A stretch of DNA of 64,000 bases, taken from contig DDFC01000010.1 in NCBI GenBank assembly GCA_002336895.1, positions 416,242-480,241 on the forward strand. The letters run 5' to 3'. Source of the stretch: Verrucomicrobiaceae bacterium UBA1938 (lineage in GTDB: Bacteria; Verrucomicrobiota; Verrucomicrobiia; Verrucomicrobiales; Verrucomicrobiaceae). The notes under the pieces were generated by a model. That model did no database searches. It was given only the letters and a program-made list of their open reading frames with translations, and was not told the origin of the DNA. The position numbers and the translations under genes are program-made. Positions 26,548 to 35,650 of the stretch are shown here, in pieces (within the stretch, counting starts at the first letter, position 1; each line of letters opens with the position of its first letter).

Positions 26548-27093
26548 ATGGCACATCCCCGAAAACACTCCAGACTGATCACCGTCGGTGGTCAGGTGCT
26601 TCGCTGGCATGTGGACCTCAATGACGACTCAGCCGATGAGAAAATGCTGAGCGTCTATCCAGACGAAGACCCCAATGGGGCGCGTCTTGCCATGACTCTA
26701 CATAACAACACGATTCCTCCCAGCCTCGTGCGCAGGCTTATTCTGGTGGGATTGCGTCTGGGCTATGTGCCGCATGATCGGGCAAAGTCTCTCCTCATCC
26801 AAGCGGCGGAGCATGTCTCAGAGATTCTACACGACTACCCGCGCGTCATTCTGCACAACGGCGTCGAATACACATGGACTCCCGAGTCGCGTGGCGGGCT
26901 TCACATCAAAGTGCGTCGCAGCGATTCTCCGAAGGGGCAGCTTCTGGCTACCTTTGCTACTTTAAACCCCGATCAGCTCAATGAGAGCTTTGTCTCCCAA
27001 GCCATCGACGCAGCACTCCGCCAAGGCTGGAGACCTTCCGACTCGGGCCTCGACTGCTATTGGCTCGATGCCGCACAATGCAGCAGTCCGTAG
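26548..27093 (+). CDS. Hypothetical protein downstream of the HNH nuclease
   Basis: 181 residues, not recognised. The N-terminal part is strand-rich (R-L-I-T-V-G-G-Q-V-L-R-W-H-V-D-L), followed by a helical V-R-R-L-I-L-V-G-L-R-L-G-Y-V-P and a C-terminal part with A-L-R-Q-G-W-R-P-S-D-S-G-L-D-C-Y-W. It has no signal peptide or membrane segment. Same strand as the HNH gene, 43 bp after it; candidate partner or immunity protein by position only. Confidence 0.6.
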   Translation: MAHPRKHSRLITVGGQVLRWHVDLNDDSADEKMLSVYPDEDPNGARLAMTLHNNTIPPSLVRRLILVGLRLGYVPHDRAKSLLIQAAEHVSEILHDYPRVILHNGVEYTWTPESRGGLHIKVRRSDSPKGQLLATFATLNPDQLNESFVSQAIDAALRQGWRPSDSGLDCYWLDAAQCSSP

Positions 27094-27111
27094 TGGCTCC
27101 CGGCTGCCGGG

Positions 27112-28644
27112 TCATTTGCTTGAAGAGGACGGCGCAAACTTGAGGCCTTCGACAAACTCGTTCGTCTTGAAGAAATCCGAGCCAGTCACCGGCTTGCCTG
27201 CCACGGTCAGGTTCTCAAAGGTCAGGTTTCGTATGCGCGCCTCCTTGTGCCCCCAGAGGAGCTGGGGCTCGCCGAGCACGCTGGGGGCGGCGATGGAGAT
27301 GTTTTGGAAAAGAACGCCCGAGAGGTCTCCCTTTCCGTGCTGGTCGTCGCCGTAGGGCTTGGGCACGGTCATGCAGATGAAAAACTGCTGCAGCGTGGGG
27401 CGCGGGTCTGAGATGCGGATGTTGCGAAAGATCACGCCCGGCCCTCCGGCTTGATCATTCTCTCCACGCGCGTTGAAGACACGCCCGCCGCTCCAGTGGT
27501 GCCATTTGGCGCGGGAGTAGATCACATCGCAGTCCTCCACGATGAGTCTGCGCTCCGGGATGCTGCTGAGCACAAAGGAGGAGCCGTTTGCATCATTCCA
27601 CAGCACCACACGGCGGATGCCGAGACCGTTGACATAGAGCGAGTCGTCCTGGGTGCGGATGAAGCAGTCTTCAATGAGCGTGTTGCCAAAGGGGTTGATG
27701 CCGTCGCCGTTGGCCCGCCAGGTGAAAATCTTGGTCCACTGCACCTGGTTTGGATGCCCCTCAGTGTAGCGGTTGATGAGCATGACGGAATGCGAGGCCG
27801 AGTCGGCGATGGTGAGCCCCTCCACGCGGGTGTCCTCGGCTCCGAAGATCTCGATGGGCTTGCGGCTGACCTTTCTGACTCCAAAAACGAGCCTTTTCAG
27901 GGCATTCGCATGCTCCAGTCGCGCACCAGAGAGGGTGCCGTGGCCAAAGAGGCGGATGTTTTTACCGTTGCTCCATTCCGGATTCCAGAACGAACCATAG
28001 ATAATGGCATCTCCAGGTATGTAATACCGGCGGCTGGCATGTACGGGAAATCCCGCGCCGATGTCATGTACGCCGGGCAAAAAATACAGCGTGCTCCACT
28101 CTCCGTCCGCCGGTGGATTTTCGCCGGGCTTCACGGTGCGCACACCGGGGCCGTCAGGGCGCGGCTTGTCCGCAAGCGGTGGGTTGGCAAAGAGCGAGAC
28201 GGTGTGGAGCGGCGGGCCTTGGTAGCCTTTGCCGGTGTCCTGCCCGTCCATCTGGCCGTCGATGTCCACCGCGACGAGGCAGGGCCTGTCGAGCTTGACG
28301 AGAGCCTTGCCGTCCTTCACCACGCATGACGAGCTGCGGTGCGGATGCACGGCCGCGCTGCGGATCGGCTGGCCATTGGCGCGGCTGATCTCCACCTTCA
28401 CGGCGGCGGAGGTCTCAAAGTTCACATAGCTGTGTGTCCAGCCCGCGAGCGTGTCAAAGTAAGCCTCCTCCGTCTTGCAGGCCGTCTGCCACACAAAGGC
28501 GCTTTTCCATTCACCGCCCACCGCCCGGACTCGCACCTGATAATGGTCCGAGGCTGCCAGACCCGGCACTGGTGGATAGACCACCAAATCATCGCCGGCA
28601 TGCAGGGTGAAGAGTGGCAGGAGCAGCAGGGCGATGAGTTTCAC
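27112..28644 (-). CDS. Secreted right-handed beta-helix glycoside hydrolase (GH28/GH49-like)
   Basis: 510 residues. Signal peptide (MKLIALLLLPLFTLHAGD). An N-terminal beta domain (20-170) precedes a parallel beta-helix with Y-F-L-P-G-V-H-D-I-G, I-R-L-F-G-H-G-T-L-S-G, a catalytic-looking W-R-A-N-G-D-G-I-N-P-F and I-R-T-Q-D-D-S-L. The G-D-G and D-D pairs match the acidic triad of GH28/GH49-type enzymes (dextranase, polygalacturonase). Substrate cannot be named. It lies 21 bp downstream of an esterase gene on the same strand, suggesting a polysaccharide-degrading pair. Confidence 0.75.
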   Translation of the reverse strand: MKLIALLLLPLFTLHAGDDLVVYPPVPGLAASDHYQVRVRAVGGEWKSAFVWQTACKTEEAYFDTLAGWTHSYVNFETSAAVKVEISRANGQPIRSAAVHPHRSSSCVVKDGKALVKLDRPCLVAVDIDGQMDGQDTGKGYQGPPLHTVSLFANPPLADKPRPDGPGVRTVKPGENPPADGEWSTLYFLPGVHDIGAGFPVHASRRYYIPGDAIIYGSFWNPEWSNGKNIRLFGHGTLSGARLEHANALKRLVFGVRKVSRKPIEIFGAEDTRVEGLTIADSASHSVMLINRYTEGHPNQVQWTKIFTWRANGDGINPFGNTLIEDCFIRTQDDSLYVNGLGIRRVVLWNDANGSSFVLSSIPERRLIVEDCDVIYSRAKWHHWSGGRVFNARGENDQAGGPGVIFRNIRISDPRPTLQQFFICMTVPKPYGDDQHGKGDLSGVLFQNISIAAPSVLGEPQLLWGHKEARIRNLTFENLTVAGKPVTGSDFFKTNEFVEGLKFAPSSSSK

Positions 28645-28665
28645 AGGTGGCTCCTCGGATGGATG

Positions 28666-29580
28666 TTACTTCTTCGCCTTCGCTTTTTCCTCGGCCTGCG
28701 CCTTGGCCTTCTCTTCCGCGGTCATGAGAAACCCGCTGTCTGCCAGCCAGTCGGTCATGCGGGTGGTCCAGGTTTGGATGGAGGCGAGCTTGGAGCGGGT
28801 GCCCATGCCGAAGCCGTGGCCGCCTTTGGCGTAGAGGTGGACTTCGACGGGGAGCTTGGCGGCTTCATACTGGGCGAGCTGGTCGAGAATGGGTTTGACG
28901 TGGCTGGTGTCGTCATTGGCCACGAGGAAGAAGGCAGGCGGGGAGTCGGTGGGGATGGGGCCGGCGGGCACGCCGAGGGGGCCGGGGTAGATGGAGATCT
29001 GGAAGTCGGCGCGGCTGCTGGCGCGGTCGATGGGATCGGCGGCGGCGGGATCGCCCGCGGTGGGGCTGTAAACGACCATGGCCACGACCTCTCCACCGGC
29101 GGAGAAGCCGAGGATGCCGATGCGCTTGAGGTCGAGGTTCCACTCGGCGGCGCGGCTGCGGATCACGCGCATGGCGCGCTGGCCGTCCTGGCGCGGGTGG
29201 ATGTCGAGATTGTAGGGGCTGCCTTCCTCGCGCGGGAGGCGGTGCTTGAGGATGAAGCAGGTGATGCCGAGGTTGTTGAGGATCTTGGCGGGCTCGATGC
29301 CTTCGCCGCCGAAGCCGAGCTGGCGATGCCCGCCGCCAGGGACGATGAGCACGGCGGCTCCGTTGGCCTTGTCCTTCGGCGCGGGGAAGACGGTGATGGA
29401 GGGATTGTTGACATGCGTGACGGAGGTGCCTTTCATGACCTCGGGCTCGTCCTTGAGCTGTTCAAAGCCGGGCGCGCCCTTTTCCCACAGGTGGATGACC
29501 TGCGGCTGCGGCTCCTCGGCGCGGAGGGCGGTGCAGGGGAGCGCGAGGGAGAGGAGGAAGAGAAAGGCGAGGGGCTTCAT
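28666..29580 (-). CDS. Secreted alpha/beta-hydrolase (esterase)
   Basis: 304 residues with a signal peptide (MKPLAFLFLLSLALPCTALRA). V-P-G-G-G-H-R-Q-L, nucleophile elbow GFSAGG, acid in V-A-N-D-D-T-S and His in G-G-H-G-F-G-M-G. Same family as the protein at 17089. The C-terminus ends in a charged Ala/Lys/Glu tail. The start at 29580 is chosen for the signal peptide. Probably deacylates the substrate of the downstream beta-helix enzyme. Confidence 0.85.
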   Translation of the reverse strand: MKPLAFLFLLSLALPCTALRAEEPQPQVIHLWEKGAPGFEQLKDEPEVMKGTSVTHVNNPSITVFPAPKDKANGAAVLIVPGGGHRQLGFGGEGIEPAKILNNLGITCFILKHRLPREEGSPYNLDIHPRQDGQRAMRVIRSRAAEWNLDLKRIGILGFSAGGEVVAMVVYSPTAGDPAAADPIDRASSRADFQISIYPGPLGVPAGPIPTDSPPAFFLVANDDTSHVKPILDQLAQYEAAKLPVEVHLYAKGGHGFGMGTRSKLASIQTWTTRMTDWLADSGFLMTAEEKAKAQAEEKAKAKK

Positions 29581-29765
29581 GGTGTGTGGTGGCTGGGAGG
29601 GGTTGTTTTTGAAAAGATGACTGTGCAGTGGTCCCGCATTGTACAGAGATGTCATGCCCCTACATTTCATTTTTCTTTGATGAAATTCTGCGTGTTTGAC
29701 GCCTTGTACGAATTCTGAAAGTATCGCGACATTGGCTCCACGCGTGTGCTTTAACCCATGACATC

Positions 29766-30308
29766 ATGAGCAACTCAAGTATCGCTGCTTATCCCGTAGC
29801 GGGCGGGCAAAGGTGTGTGGACTTCGTTCGTGCCTGTCATCCGCAATGGAAGGTGCTGCTCAATGCTGAGAAATTTGTCCACGACGTGAATGCCTTCGTT
29901 GTGGAAGGTCTGGCGGCTACTCTTGTGTGGGTGAGCTTTCCTCAAACGGAAGGATATGAGCTGTACAAGGGCCTCGGAACCCTGCTCAAGTGCCCGTGGC
30001 TGCACCTGATGTTTCAAGAGCATGTCGTCTGGGAATACAACCTCTACGATGAGCAGCAGAAGCTGATCGACCGCTTTGAGCCTTTGCCGCAGATGTGGGG
30101 GCATGACCAGCCACAGGTGGGAGATGCTGAGCTTCTCGCCAAGATATGGAACATCAATCCCGCGAGGGTTCGGAACTACCTGAAGCCATGGAGCGACCGC
30201 CTGCGGAGGAGAAAGGCCTACCGCTGCCGGGATCAATTTCGGTTTGGCCAGTTTGAGCAGGGGCATGATTTCATCAAAGCTCTCACGAGGATACAGTTAC
30301 CCGAGTGA
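29766..30308 (+). CDS. Hypothetical cytoplasmic protein
   Basis: 180 residues, no signal peptide, no recognised family. Aromatic and charged composition with W-E-Y-N-L-Y-D, L-I-D-R-F-E-P-L-P and I-W-N-I-N-P-A-R-V-R-N-Y-L. The last motif suggests a short helical DNA- or protein-binding segment. A SUKH/immunity-like role is possible given similar genes nearby, but nothing in the sequence proves it. Divergent from the esterase with 185 bp between. Confidence 0.65.
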   Translation: MSNSSIAAYPVAGGQRCVDFVRACHPQWKVLLNAEKFVHDVNAFVVEGLAATLVWVSFPQTEGYELYKGLGTLLKCPWLHLMFQEHVVWEYNLYDEQQKLIDRFEPLPQMWGHDQPQVGDAELLAKIWNINPARVRNYLKPWSDRLRRRKAYRCRDQFRFGQFEQGHDFIKALTRIQLPE

Positions 30309-30358
30309 ATGTCTGACCACAGCCTGCTGAACAAGCCTGGAGGCCCTGATTGTGATGG

Positions 30359-30985
30359 ATGACAATGCCTGCACCACATGCCATGCTGGCGGTGGAGCAC
30401 ACCGAGATGATGCAGCACCGACAGATCACGTGGCTGATCGCCCTCACGCTTGTCCTGGCCTTTTTCCTGGCGCTGGTGGCGGGGCACTGGGGTGCGGATG
30501 GCATTCATGAGGCCGCGCAGCAGATACCGTATGTGGTGGCACCATCGCTGGAGGTGCGGGGAGACGGGAGCATCGTGGCGGAGGTGCCGCAGGTGTGCAG
30601 GCGCTTTGTGGTATGGTATGGTGCCAATCCGCCGCCCAAGGAGGACATGTGGCTGGCGATGGACACGGACGCGCGTGGCGACCGGGTTTTGCACACGCCG
30701 GAGGCGGAGGTCGCGTATTTTCAAACCCTGCCGCGTGAGCGCCGCTCTACGGGCATCTTCATCACCCAGGACTACACGCACCTGCGCCACCCGGACCTGC
30801 TGCCGCCGTGGGTGTCTGAGCACATGCTGCGGCTGATGGCTGACGCGCCGTGGATGGAGGCACGCAGGCGGCAGGTGCAGGCGCTGGCAGCGGCGTGCCG
30901 GGCGGCAGGCATCCCGCTGTGGGTGAATACCGACCTCGGCGGCGGCGGCCACGGCGGGCGCAGTGTGCGCTTTGAGCGGCTGTAA
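30359..30985 (+). CDS. Single-pass membrane protein, function unknown
   Basis: 208 residues from the first ATG; ATGs at 30365, 30380 and 30407 are also possible. One transmembrane helix (I-T-W-L-I-A-L-T-L-V-L-A-F-F-L-A-L) near the N-terminus is followed by an exported domain of about 150 residues with no recognised family. It contains V-V-W-Y-G, R-R-Q-V-Q-A-L-A-A-A-C and a Gly/His-rich end. The gene is 50 bp downstream of the preceding ORF on the same strand. Confidence 0.6.
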   Translation: MTMPAPHAMLAVEHTEMMQHRQITWLIALTLVLAFFLALVAGHWGADGIHEAAQQIPYVVAPSLEVRGDGSIVAEVPQVCRRFVVWYGANPPPKEDMWLAMDTDARGDRVLHTPEAEVAYFQTLPRERRSTGIFITQDYTHLRHPDLLPPWVSEHMLRLMADAPWMEARRRQVQALAAACRAAGIPLWVNTDLGGGGHGGRSVRFERL

Positions 30986-31054
30986 TGTCGATGCGGGAAT
31001 GAGTGGTAGGCTTTGCGCTCTGCCCTGCCCTCGCTTGAGTGCCCGCAGCTTTCT

Positions 31055-31396
31055 ATGAAACGAAGACATAGCCTACTGGGTGCCGCCCATGCACTGCATG
31101 CCCTGACCAGCCTCGTGGGCATCATGGCCATGCCTGCGCTCATCGTGCGCGCGGGTCCTGAGGCACTGATCTCGCGGCCTTTCGTTTTCATCCAGCAGGC
31201 TGCGGGCTCGTGGCTGCCGCTGCTGTGGGTTTTCGGATCGCTGGTGCTGTGGCTGCTGCTGCTCTCGCGCATTTACGATTTCAAAGGCCTGAGGGCCTGC
31301 GCGTGGAGAGGACATCAGAAGGACTTTCAACCACAGCCTCCGCAGATGGACTCTGAGCAGGCGCGCCTCGCGGCCTCCTGCCTGCGGCTGCAGTGA
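31055..31396 (+). CDS. Small membrane protein
   Basis: 113 residues from the ATG at 31055 (M-K-R-R-H-S-L-L-G). Two or three hydrophobic segments (A-L-T-S-L-V-G-I-M-A-M-P-A-L-I-V; L-P-L-L-W-V-F-G-S-L-V-L-W-L-L-L-L) and a hydrophilic tail. An in-frame upstream start at 31013 adds 14 residues that do not look like an N-terminus. Function unknown. Confidence 0.55.
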   Translation: MKRRHSLLGAAHALHALTSLVGIMAMPALIVRAGPEALISRPFVFIQQAAGSWLPLLWVFGSLVLWLLLLSRIYDFKGLRACAWRGHQKDFQPQPPQMDSEQARLAASCLRLQ

Positions 31397-31574
31397 GCGG
31401 ATGAAGAGCCTGAGATGGTGGGCAAAGCTGAGCGAGTGTCTGCAGCACCACTTTCCCGCATGAGCCAAAACCGGTGTGCTTTTAAAATATGCATGCATCC
31501 TGCCCGTGCCTCTCCTTGAGTAGCCGCTCGCCGCTTTGCCATCAGCTACGCCACCGCATCTCTGCACCCCTTTC

Positions 31575-32867
31575 ATGAAACTCTCCCTCCTCACCCTCTC
31601 CACCCTCATGGTGCTGCCGCACGCACTTTTGCACGCTGCCGAGCCTACGCCTACGCCTACGCCTACGCCTACGCCTGCGCAGGCGGTGGAGCAGGCGCAT
31701 GCGGAGCTGTGGGGGCGCTTTGTGGACAAGCATGGCATCATCCGCGACTACGTGGGTGAGCTGCCCACGCCGGAGGATTGCAAGCTCGGCAGGCCCAATG
31801 CCATCGGCTGGTGGAGCCCCATCGAGAACGGGCCCATGTTCAATGGCCTCTACCTCCCTGCCATGTGCGAGCGCGCGCACCGCAGCGGTGCTGCTGCGGA
31901 TGCGGAGCAGGCACGCCGTCTGGCGCAGGGGCTCATGAAATGCGCGTCGGTTTCTGACGTGCCCGGCTTCATCGCGCGTGGCATCGGCACGGATGGCGTG
32001 TGCCATTATCCGCTCAGCTCCGATGATCAGACGCACCCGTGGTTTCTCGGGCTGCAGGCTTATTTGAAAAGCGGCATCCCCACCACCGAGGAGCGCGGGC
32101 AGATCATCGCCAAGGTCAAAGAAGTGGCGGCTGCGCTCGAGGCTGTGCAGTGGCGCATCCCGTGCGAGGGAGATTTCAGAGGCGACTTTCGCGGCGGCTT
32201 CAAAGGCCACCTCTTTCGCGATGCTGTGCGCTACCTGCACCTGCTGCGCACCACGCACGAGATCACCGGAGACGCCGTCTGGCTGGAGCGCTACCACACA
32301 GCCTGCGCCGAGCGCCCCGACCCGAAAGGCAAGACACGTGTGGAGATCTGCGCCATGGGCTACCCCTTTGACCGCGAAGCCATCGCGCATATCGACGAGT
32401 CGCAGCTCTGGATCTACGTGGGCAGCCAGGCCGCGCTGGCCCAGCTCATCCGCATGGAGACGGACGAAAGCCGCCGCGCGCACTACCGCCAGGGCCTCGC
32501 CGTGAATGCCACCAACGCCCGCCCCGCGCTCAAAGGCCACACCACCTTTGACAACAATGACACCAAGTTCTTTGGCAATGCGAACTGGCGCGCACTCTAC
32601 CCCACGTGGTTCCCGCAGCCCACGCAGGCGGACGCCGCCAGGCTCGCCAAAATCTCCGACAAAACCAAGCGCGGCGAGCGCAAGGACTACGAGTCCCGCT
32701 ACATGAAAAACCCGCTCGCCGGAGCCGCCATCGTCGCGCTGCAAGGAGAAGCCGCCGACCGCGCCGCCATCGAGCAGGTCATTCGCCACTACAACTACGC
32801 CAAGCTCCACATGGCCGAGCTCTTCTTTGCGGAGTGCGCGTATTATGCGCTGGCGGAGGGGAAGTGA
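31575..32867 (+). CDS. Secreted alpha/alpha-barrel-like protein
   Basis: 430 residues. Signal peptide MKLSLLTLSTLMVLPHALL, then a Pro-Thr repeat linker encoded by a 6-bp microsatellite, then a mostly helical domain with A-I-G-W-W-S-P-I-E-N-G, G-I-G-T-D-G-V-C-H-Y-P and F-G-N-A-N-W-R. The pattern suggests an (alpha/alpha)6 barrel as in some glycoside-processing enzymes, but no catalytic family is assigned. Its 3' end is duplicated in the chimeric remnant at 34709. The start is chosen for the signal peptide. Confidence 0.7.
   Translation: MKLSLLTLSTLMVLPHALLHAAEPTPTPTPTPTPAQAVEQAHAELWGRFVDKHGIIRDYVGELPTPEDCKLGRPNAIGWWSPIENGPMFNGLYLPAMCERAHRSGAAADAEQARRLAQGLMKCASVSDVPGFIARGIGTDGVCHYPLSSDDQTHPWFLGLQAYLKSGIPTTEERGQIIAKVKEVAAALEAVQWRIPCEGDFRGDFRGGFKGHLFRDAVRYLHLLRTTHEITGDAVWLERYHTACAERPDPKGKTRVEICAMGYPFDREAIAHIDESQLWIYVGSQAALAQLIRMETDESRRAHYRQGLAVNATNARPALKGHTTFDNNDTKFFGNANWRALYPTWFPQPTQADAARLAKISDKTKRGERKDYESRYMKNPLAGAAIVALQGEAADRAAIEQVIRHYNYAKLHMAELFFAECAYYALAEGK
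31644..31679 (+). repeat. CCTACG hexanucleotide microsatellite
   Basis: Five exact CCTACG units plus one CCTGCG, in frame, encoding the Pro-Thr linker of the secreted protein. Length changes by whole units would alter linker length without frameshift. Confidence 0.85.
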
Positions 32868-33131
32868 GAATAGAATGCGACGGTGAAGCCAAGCACGCAG
32901 ATCAGCCGGGACTTTGATTATTGCATGGGGGGCTAGCAACGCGACAGCGTCTCGGACTGCGGTGGCATAGATGCACGGCGCAAGCCTGCATCGGCGACAC
33001 CGTTTTCTCAAAGTGACATGCCATTTTGGGCCAGCGCCTGCCAACCTGCCTGTGAAATTCACTTCATCCTGCCATGCTCGGAAATGCTGGAAATGATCGC
33101 ACAATCACAGCATCGCGAATTGCGTCCGCCT

Positions 33132-34517
33132 CTACCGCTCAAACACATTCCTCACCTCGCGCCATGTCTTCCGCAGCTCTCCCTCTGCGTCTGGCGCCAG
33201 GTAGTCAAACACGCTGGGGCCCGGCATGCCCACAAAGACATTGTCCTCCACACGGATGTCGCGCGGGAGCAGCGGGTAGTCTTTGCGCGGGTACGCCCCC
33301 ACCGCGATGCGGGCATCGCAGTGCTCAAAGCGGTTGTGGGAGATGAGGATGTTCTTCGCGCGGCCATAGCCGGCCACGTCGCCGTTGTCGCCGATGTTTT
33401 CGGCGCTCGCGGAGAGAAAGGCCAGCGTCCAGAAATAGTAGTCCTTCGGCGCTTTCAGATTTCGAAAGGTGTTGCCGGAGATCACGTGGTCCGCGCCTTC
33501 GGCGGTGATGCCGCCGGTGTTCGCCTTGCCCCTGCCGTCAAACACATTGCCCTCCACGCGCACGCGGTTCGCACTGCGCAGGGAGAGCACGCCCTGGCAG
33601 CCGAAAAAGAAATTGCCGCGCACCAGCACATCCGAGGCCTTGAGCGAGATGATCTCATTTTCGCCATCGCAGTTTTCAAAGGTGTTTCCCTCGATGAGCG
33701 AGCCCGCGCCCTTCGCGCTCTCGCCGCTCCAGCCGATCTGCAAAATCTCGTAGCCGTTTTGTGCGTCGATCTTCGGCCGGTCTGTGAAGCGGTTGTTCAG
33801 CACATGCAGCCGCTGCAGCCCCGTCTTTGGCAGCTCTGCGGCACCGATCATCTGGCCGATGTGCTTCAGACCCGCAAAGCGGCAGCCCGCCACGGTGTTG
33901 TCGCTCCCGCGCATGCTCATCAGCCACAGCTTCTGCCGCGGCCAGTCCGCCGCATCGTTCGATCCGCAGTGGTCAAACGTCAGCCCCGTGAAGAGGCAGT
34001 GGTCCGCAGGCTTCGCCTCGCCATCGCCCGCACGCAGGATGACGGCGCCATCCCGCGCCGGATTCACCCCGCGAAAGGTCAGGCCCTGCACCACGAGATG
34101 CGCGCCATGAAAAATCAGCTCGCTCTTTCCGGTGAAGACCGCCCCGCCTGCTGTCTGCGGGCGGACGAGGATGGGAGCCTCATCCGTGCCCGTGCCGCTG
34201 AAGGTGAAGCGCGCATCCTGCCACTCTGCGCCGACCAGGACGAGCTGATCTCCCGGCTGCAGCTTTCCCGCCAGCGCCCGCACCTCCGCCGGAGTCTGCA
34301 CCGTGTGCACCGCCCCCTGAAACAAGCCGCTGCCCGCCACGCCCTTCTGTTCCAGCAGCTTCAGCCGCGCATCCACCGGCCTCTGCAGATCCTCCGCGCC
34401 GCACAGCGTCATCGTGGAAATGAGGCCCGCCATCAAAGCCGCTCGCAGCACAGGCAGAGCACGCAAATCAAAGCATCGGCAGCATGCTCTCCTGGCAGGT
34501 GGTTTTGTTTCAGTCAT
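33132..34517 (-). CDS. Secreted polysaccharide lyase, PL6-like (chondroitinase-B/alginate-lyase type)
   Basis: 461 residues with an N-terminal export region ending near T-L-C-G-A-E. A right-handed beta-helix with many N-x-F/I coil turns. The PL6 signature is visible: E-N-E-I-I-S-L-K-A-S (catalytic Lys) followed about 25 residues later by G-V-L-S-L-R-S-A-N-R-V (catalytic Arg). It would cleave uronic-acid-containing polysaccharides such as alginate or dermatan by beta-elimination. Stands alone on this strand, opposite to its neighbours. Confidence 0.85.
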   Translation of the reverse strand: MTETKPPARRACCRCFDLRALPVLRAALMAGLISTMTLCGAEDLQRPVDARLKLLEQKGVAGSGLFQGAVHTVQTPAEVRALAGKLQPGDQLVLVGAEWQDARFTFSGTGTDEAPILVRPQTAGGAVFTGKSELIFHGAHLVVQGLTFRGVNPARDGAVILRAGDGEAKPADHCLFTGLTFDHCGSNDAADWPRQKLWLMSMRGSDNTVAGCRFAGLKHIGQMIGAAELPKTGLQRLHVLNNRFTDRPKIDAQNGYEILQIGWSGESAKGAGSLIEGNTFENCDGENEIISLKASDVLVRGNFFFGCQGVLSLRSANRVRVEGNVFDGRGKANTGGITAEGADHVISGNTFRNLKAPKDYYFWTLAFLSASAENIGDNGDVAGYGRAKNILISHNRFEHCDARIAVGAYPRKDYPLLPRDIRVEDNVFVGMPGPSVFDYLAPDAEGELRKTWREVRNVFER

Positions 34518-34708
34518 GGTCAGGAATGAAAGTATGCCTCACATGCCACCGACCTTTCAGACGATCTTCATTCACATTGCGTGGGGCATTCCCCTTCAAG
34601 CAGAGGCAGCATGGCTGTCTTGGCTGATTGTTTGGCCGATTATAGCCGTTTATGGCCAATTCGCCAGACCTAGTTGTTTTCCCCGCTCACTGGCGTCAGC
34701 GCAGCGCC

Positions 34709-34900
34709 ATGGAGCCCCTGAAAGCCTTCACCCTCGGCGCGCGCATTCTGTTTCAGGGAGACTCCATCACCGATGGCAATCGCGGCCGCAGTGCCGACCC
34801 CAACCACATCCTCGGCTACGGCTACGGCTACGCCAAGCTCAACATGGCCGAGCTCTTCTTTGCGGAGTGCGGGTATGATGCGCTGCCAGGTGAGCCGTGA
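34709..34900 (+). pseudogene. Chimeric remnant: SGNH-hydrolase start joined to the end of the 31575 gene
   Basis: 63 residues. The first half (R-I-L-F-Q-G-D-S-I-T-D-G-N-R-G-R) is the catalytic block I of a GDSL/SGNH hydrolase. The second half (Y-A-K-L-N-M-A-E-L-F-F-A-E-C) is the C-terminus of the protein encoded at 31575. Bases 34829-34885 match 32796-32852 with only about 3 differences in 57. The join falls at a G-Y-G-Y-G-Y repeat. It cannot be a working enzyme and records a recent deletion or recombination. Confidence 0.7.
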
Positions 34901-35095
34901 GAAACGCAGCATTGTTGTCCAGTTGCGTCGCAACTGGGGCTCTCTCCGCTATCGACCTTTCGAGGCTGCGTGTGCCTCCACTCTGCTGGTCACCGCATTT
35001 GATCAAAACAACGCGTTGCTATCTCTGCACAAATTCCTCACAGCCACAATGCGGCGCTCCTCAGCATCAAGCCGTTCATTGGCAGCCGCTGAACT

Positions 35096-35464
35096 TCATT
35101 TCATCACCTCAAACTGTCCCACACCAGATAAATTGGCATTGAGCCAAGTCGAGAATTCGTTGCTAAGATCCGTCGAGTGCCCCGTGTACGCGCACCAATG
35201 GCCGGGTTCAATCCAGATCTCGAACCGATCAGCGCCTTCATCTAGGGGCGAGCGCAAAAGCGTGATGTCATGAAAGTCCAGGGAGGCCACATAGGCTTCA
35301 AGTTCATCAAAATGGTCGGAATGCTGAAACTTCAGTTCCATCACTTGCGAGAATCTTGCAGCCAGAACATCCAAGCGCATTTCGGAGTGAATCCACACAT
35401 AGGCCTCTCTCTTGCACGGTGTCCCGCCATGAGCGGCGGAAAAGAATGATTCAAACATTTTCAT
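35096..35464 (-). CDS. Small hypothetical protein, immunity-like size
   Basis: 122 residues: F-S-A-A-H-G-G-T-P-C-K-R-E-A-Y-V-W-I-H-S-E then R-F-E-I-W-I-E-P-G-H-W-C-A-Y-T-G. Acidic alpha/beta protein without signal or membrane segment. No family recognised. It follows the frameshifted small membrane gene in the same direction by 5 bp. Confidence 0.55.
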   Translation of the reverse strand: MKMFESFFSAAHGGTPCKREAYVWIHSEMRLDVLAARFSQVMELKFQHSDHFDELEAYVASLDFHDITLLRSPLDEGADRFEIWIEPGHWCAYTGHSTDLSNEFSTWLNANLSGVGQFEVMK

Positions 35465-35469
35465 GATCG

Positions 35470-35650
35470 TCAGCGAACAGCGCGAGCCAGCAGAGAGTCC
35501 TCGTCGAATTCATGGAGGCCAGCTCCCAGCGTGGCGAGGAGAAACGGGTGAAACAAAGCGTCGCTTGTAGAGCGAGCTAAGCAGGCATAGCCAGTTGAGC
35601 GCCGAAAACAAGCCCCCTGCGCAGATGAGAACCGTGGCGATGAGCTTCAT
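35470..35650 (-). pseudogene. Frameshifted small membrane protein gene
   Basis: From the ATG at 35650 it reads M-K-L-I-A-T-V-L-I-C-A-G-G-L-F-S-A-L-N-W-L-C-L-L, a membrane helix, then K-R-R-F-V-S-P, and stops at 35510. Removing one base after that Pro continues as F-L-L-A-T-L-G-A-G-L-H-E-F-D-E-D-S to a TGA at 35470-35472. The hydrophobic continuation fits a small membrane protein. It may instead be a genuine 46-residue peptide. Confidence 0.5.

Noticed and set aside
30608..30622. TGGTATGGTATGGTG, looking like a TACCA-type site on the minus strand
   Set aside because: The period is 5 bp, not 10, and the sequence simply encodes V-W-Y-G inside a gene.
31542..33104. 520-codon minus-strand frame opposite the secreted alpha/alpha-barrel gene
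   Set aside because: Antisense shadow; begins in intergenic DNA and contains Arg/His-rich sequence with no recognisable domain.
34919..34937. Perfect palindrome CCAGTTGCG-T-CGCAACTGG
   Set aside because: Loop of one base, no T tract and no association with a gene end beyond the chimeric remnant; function cannot be argued.
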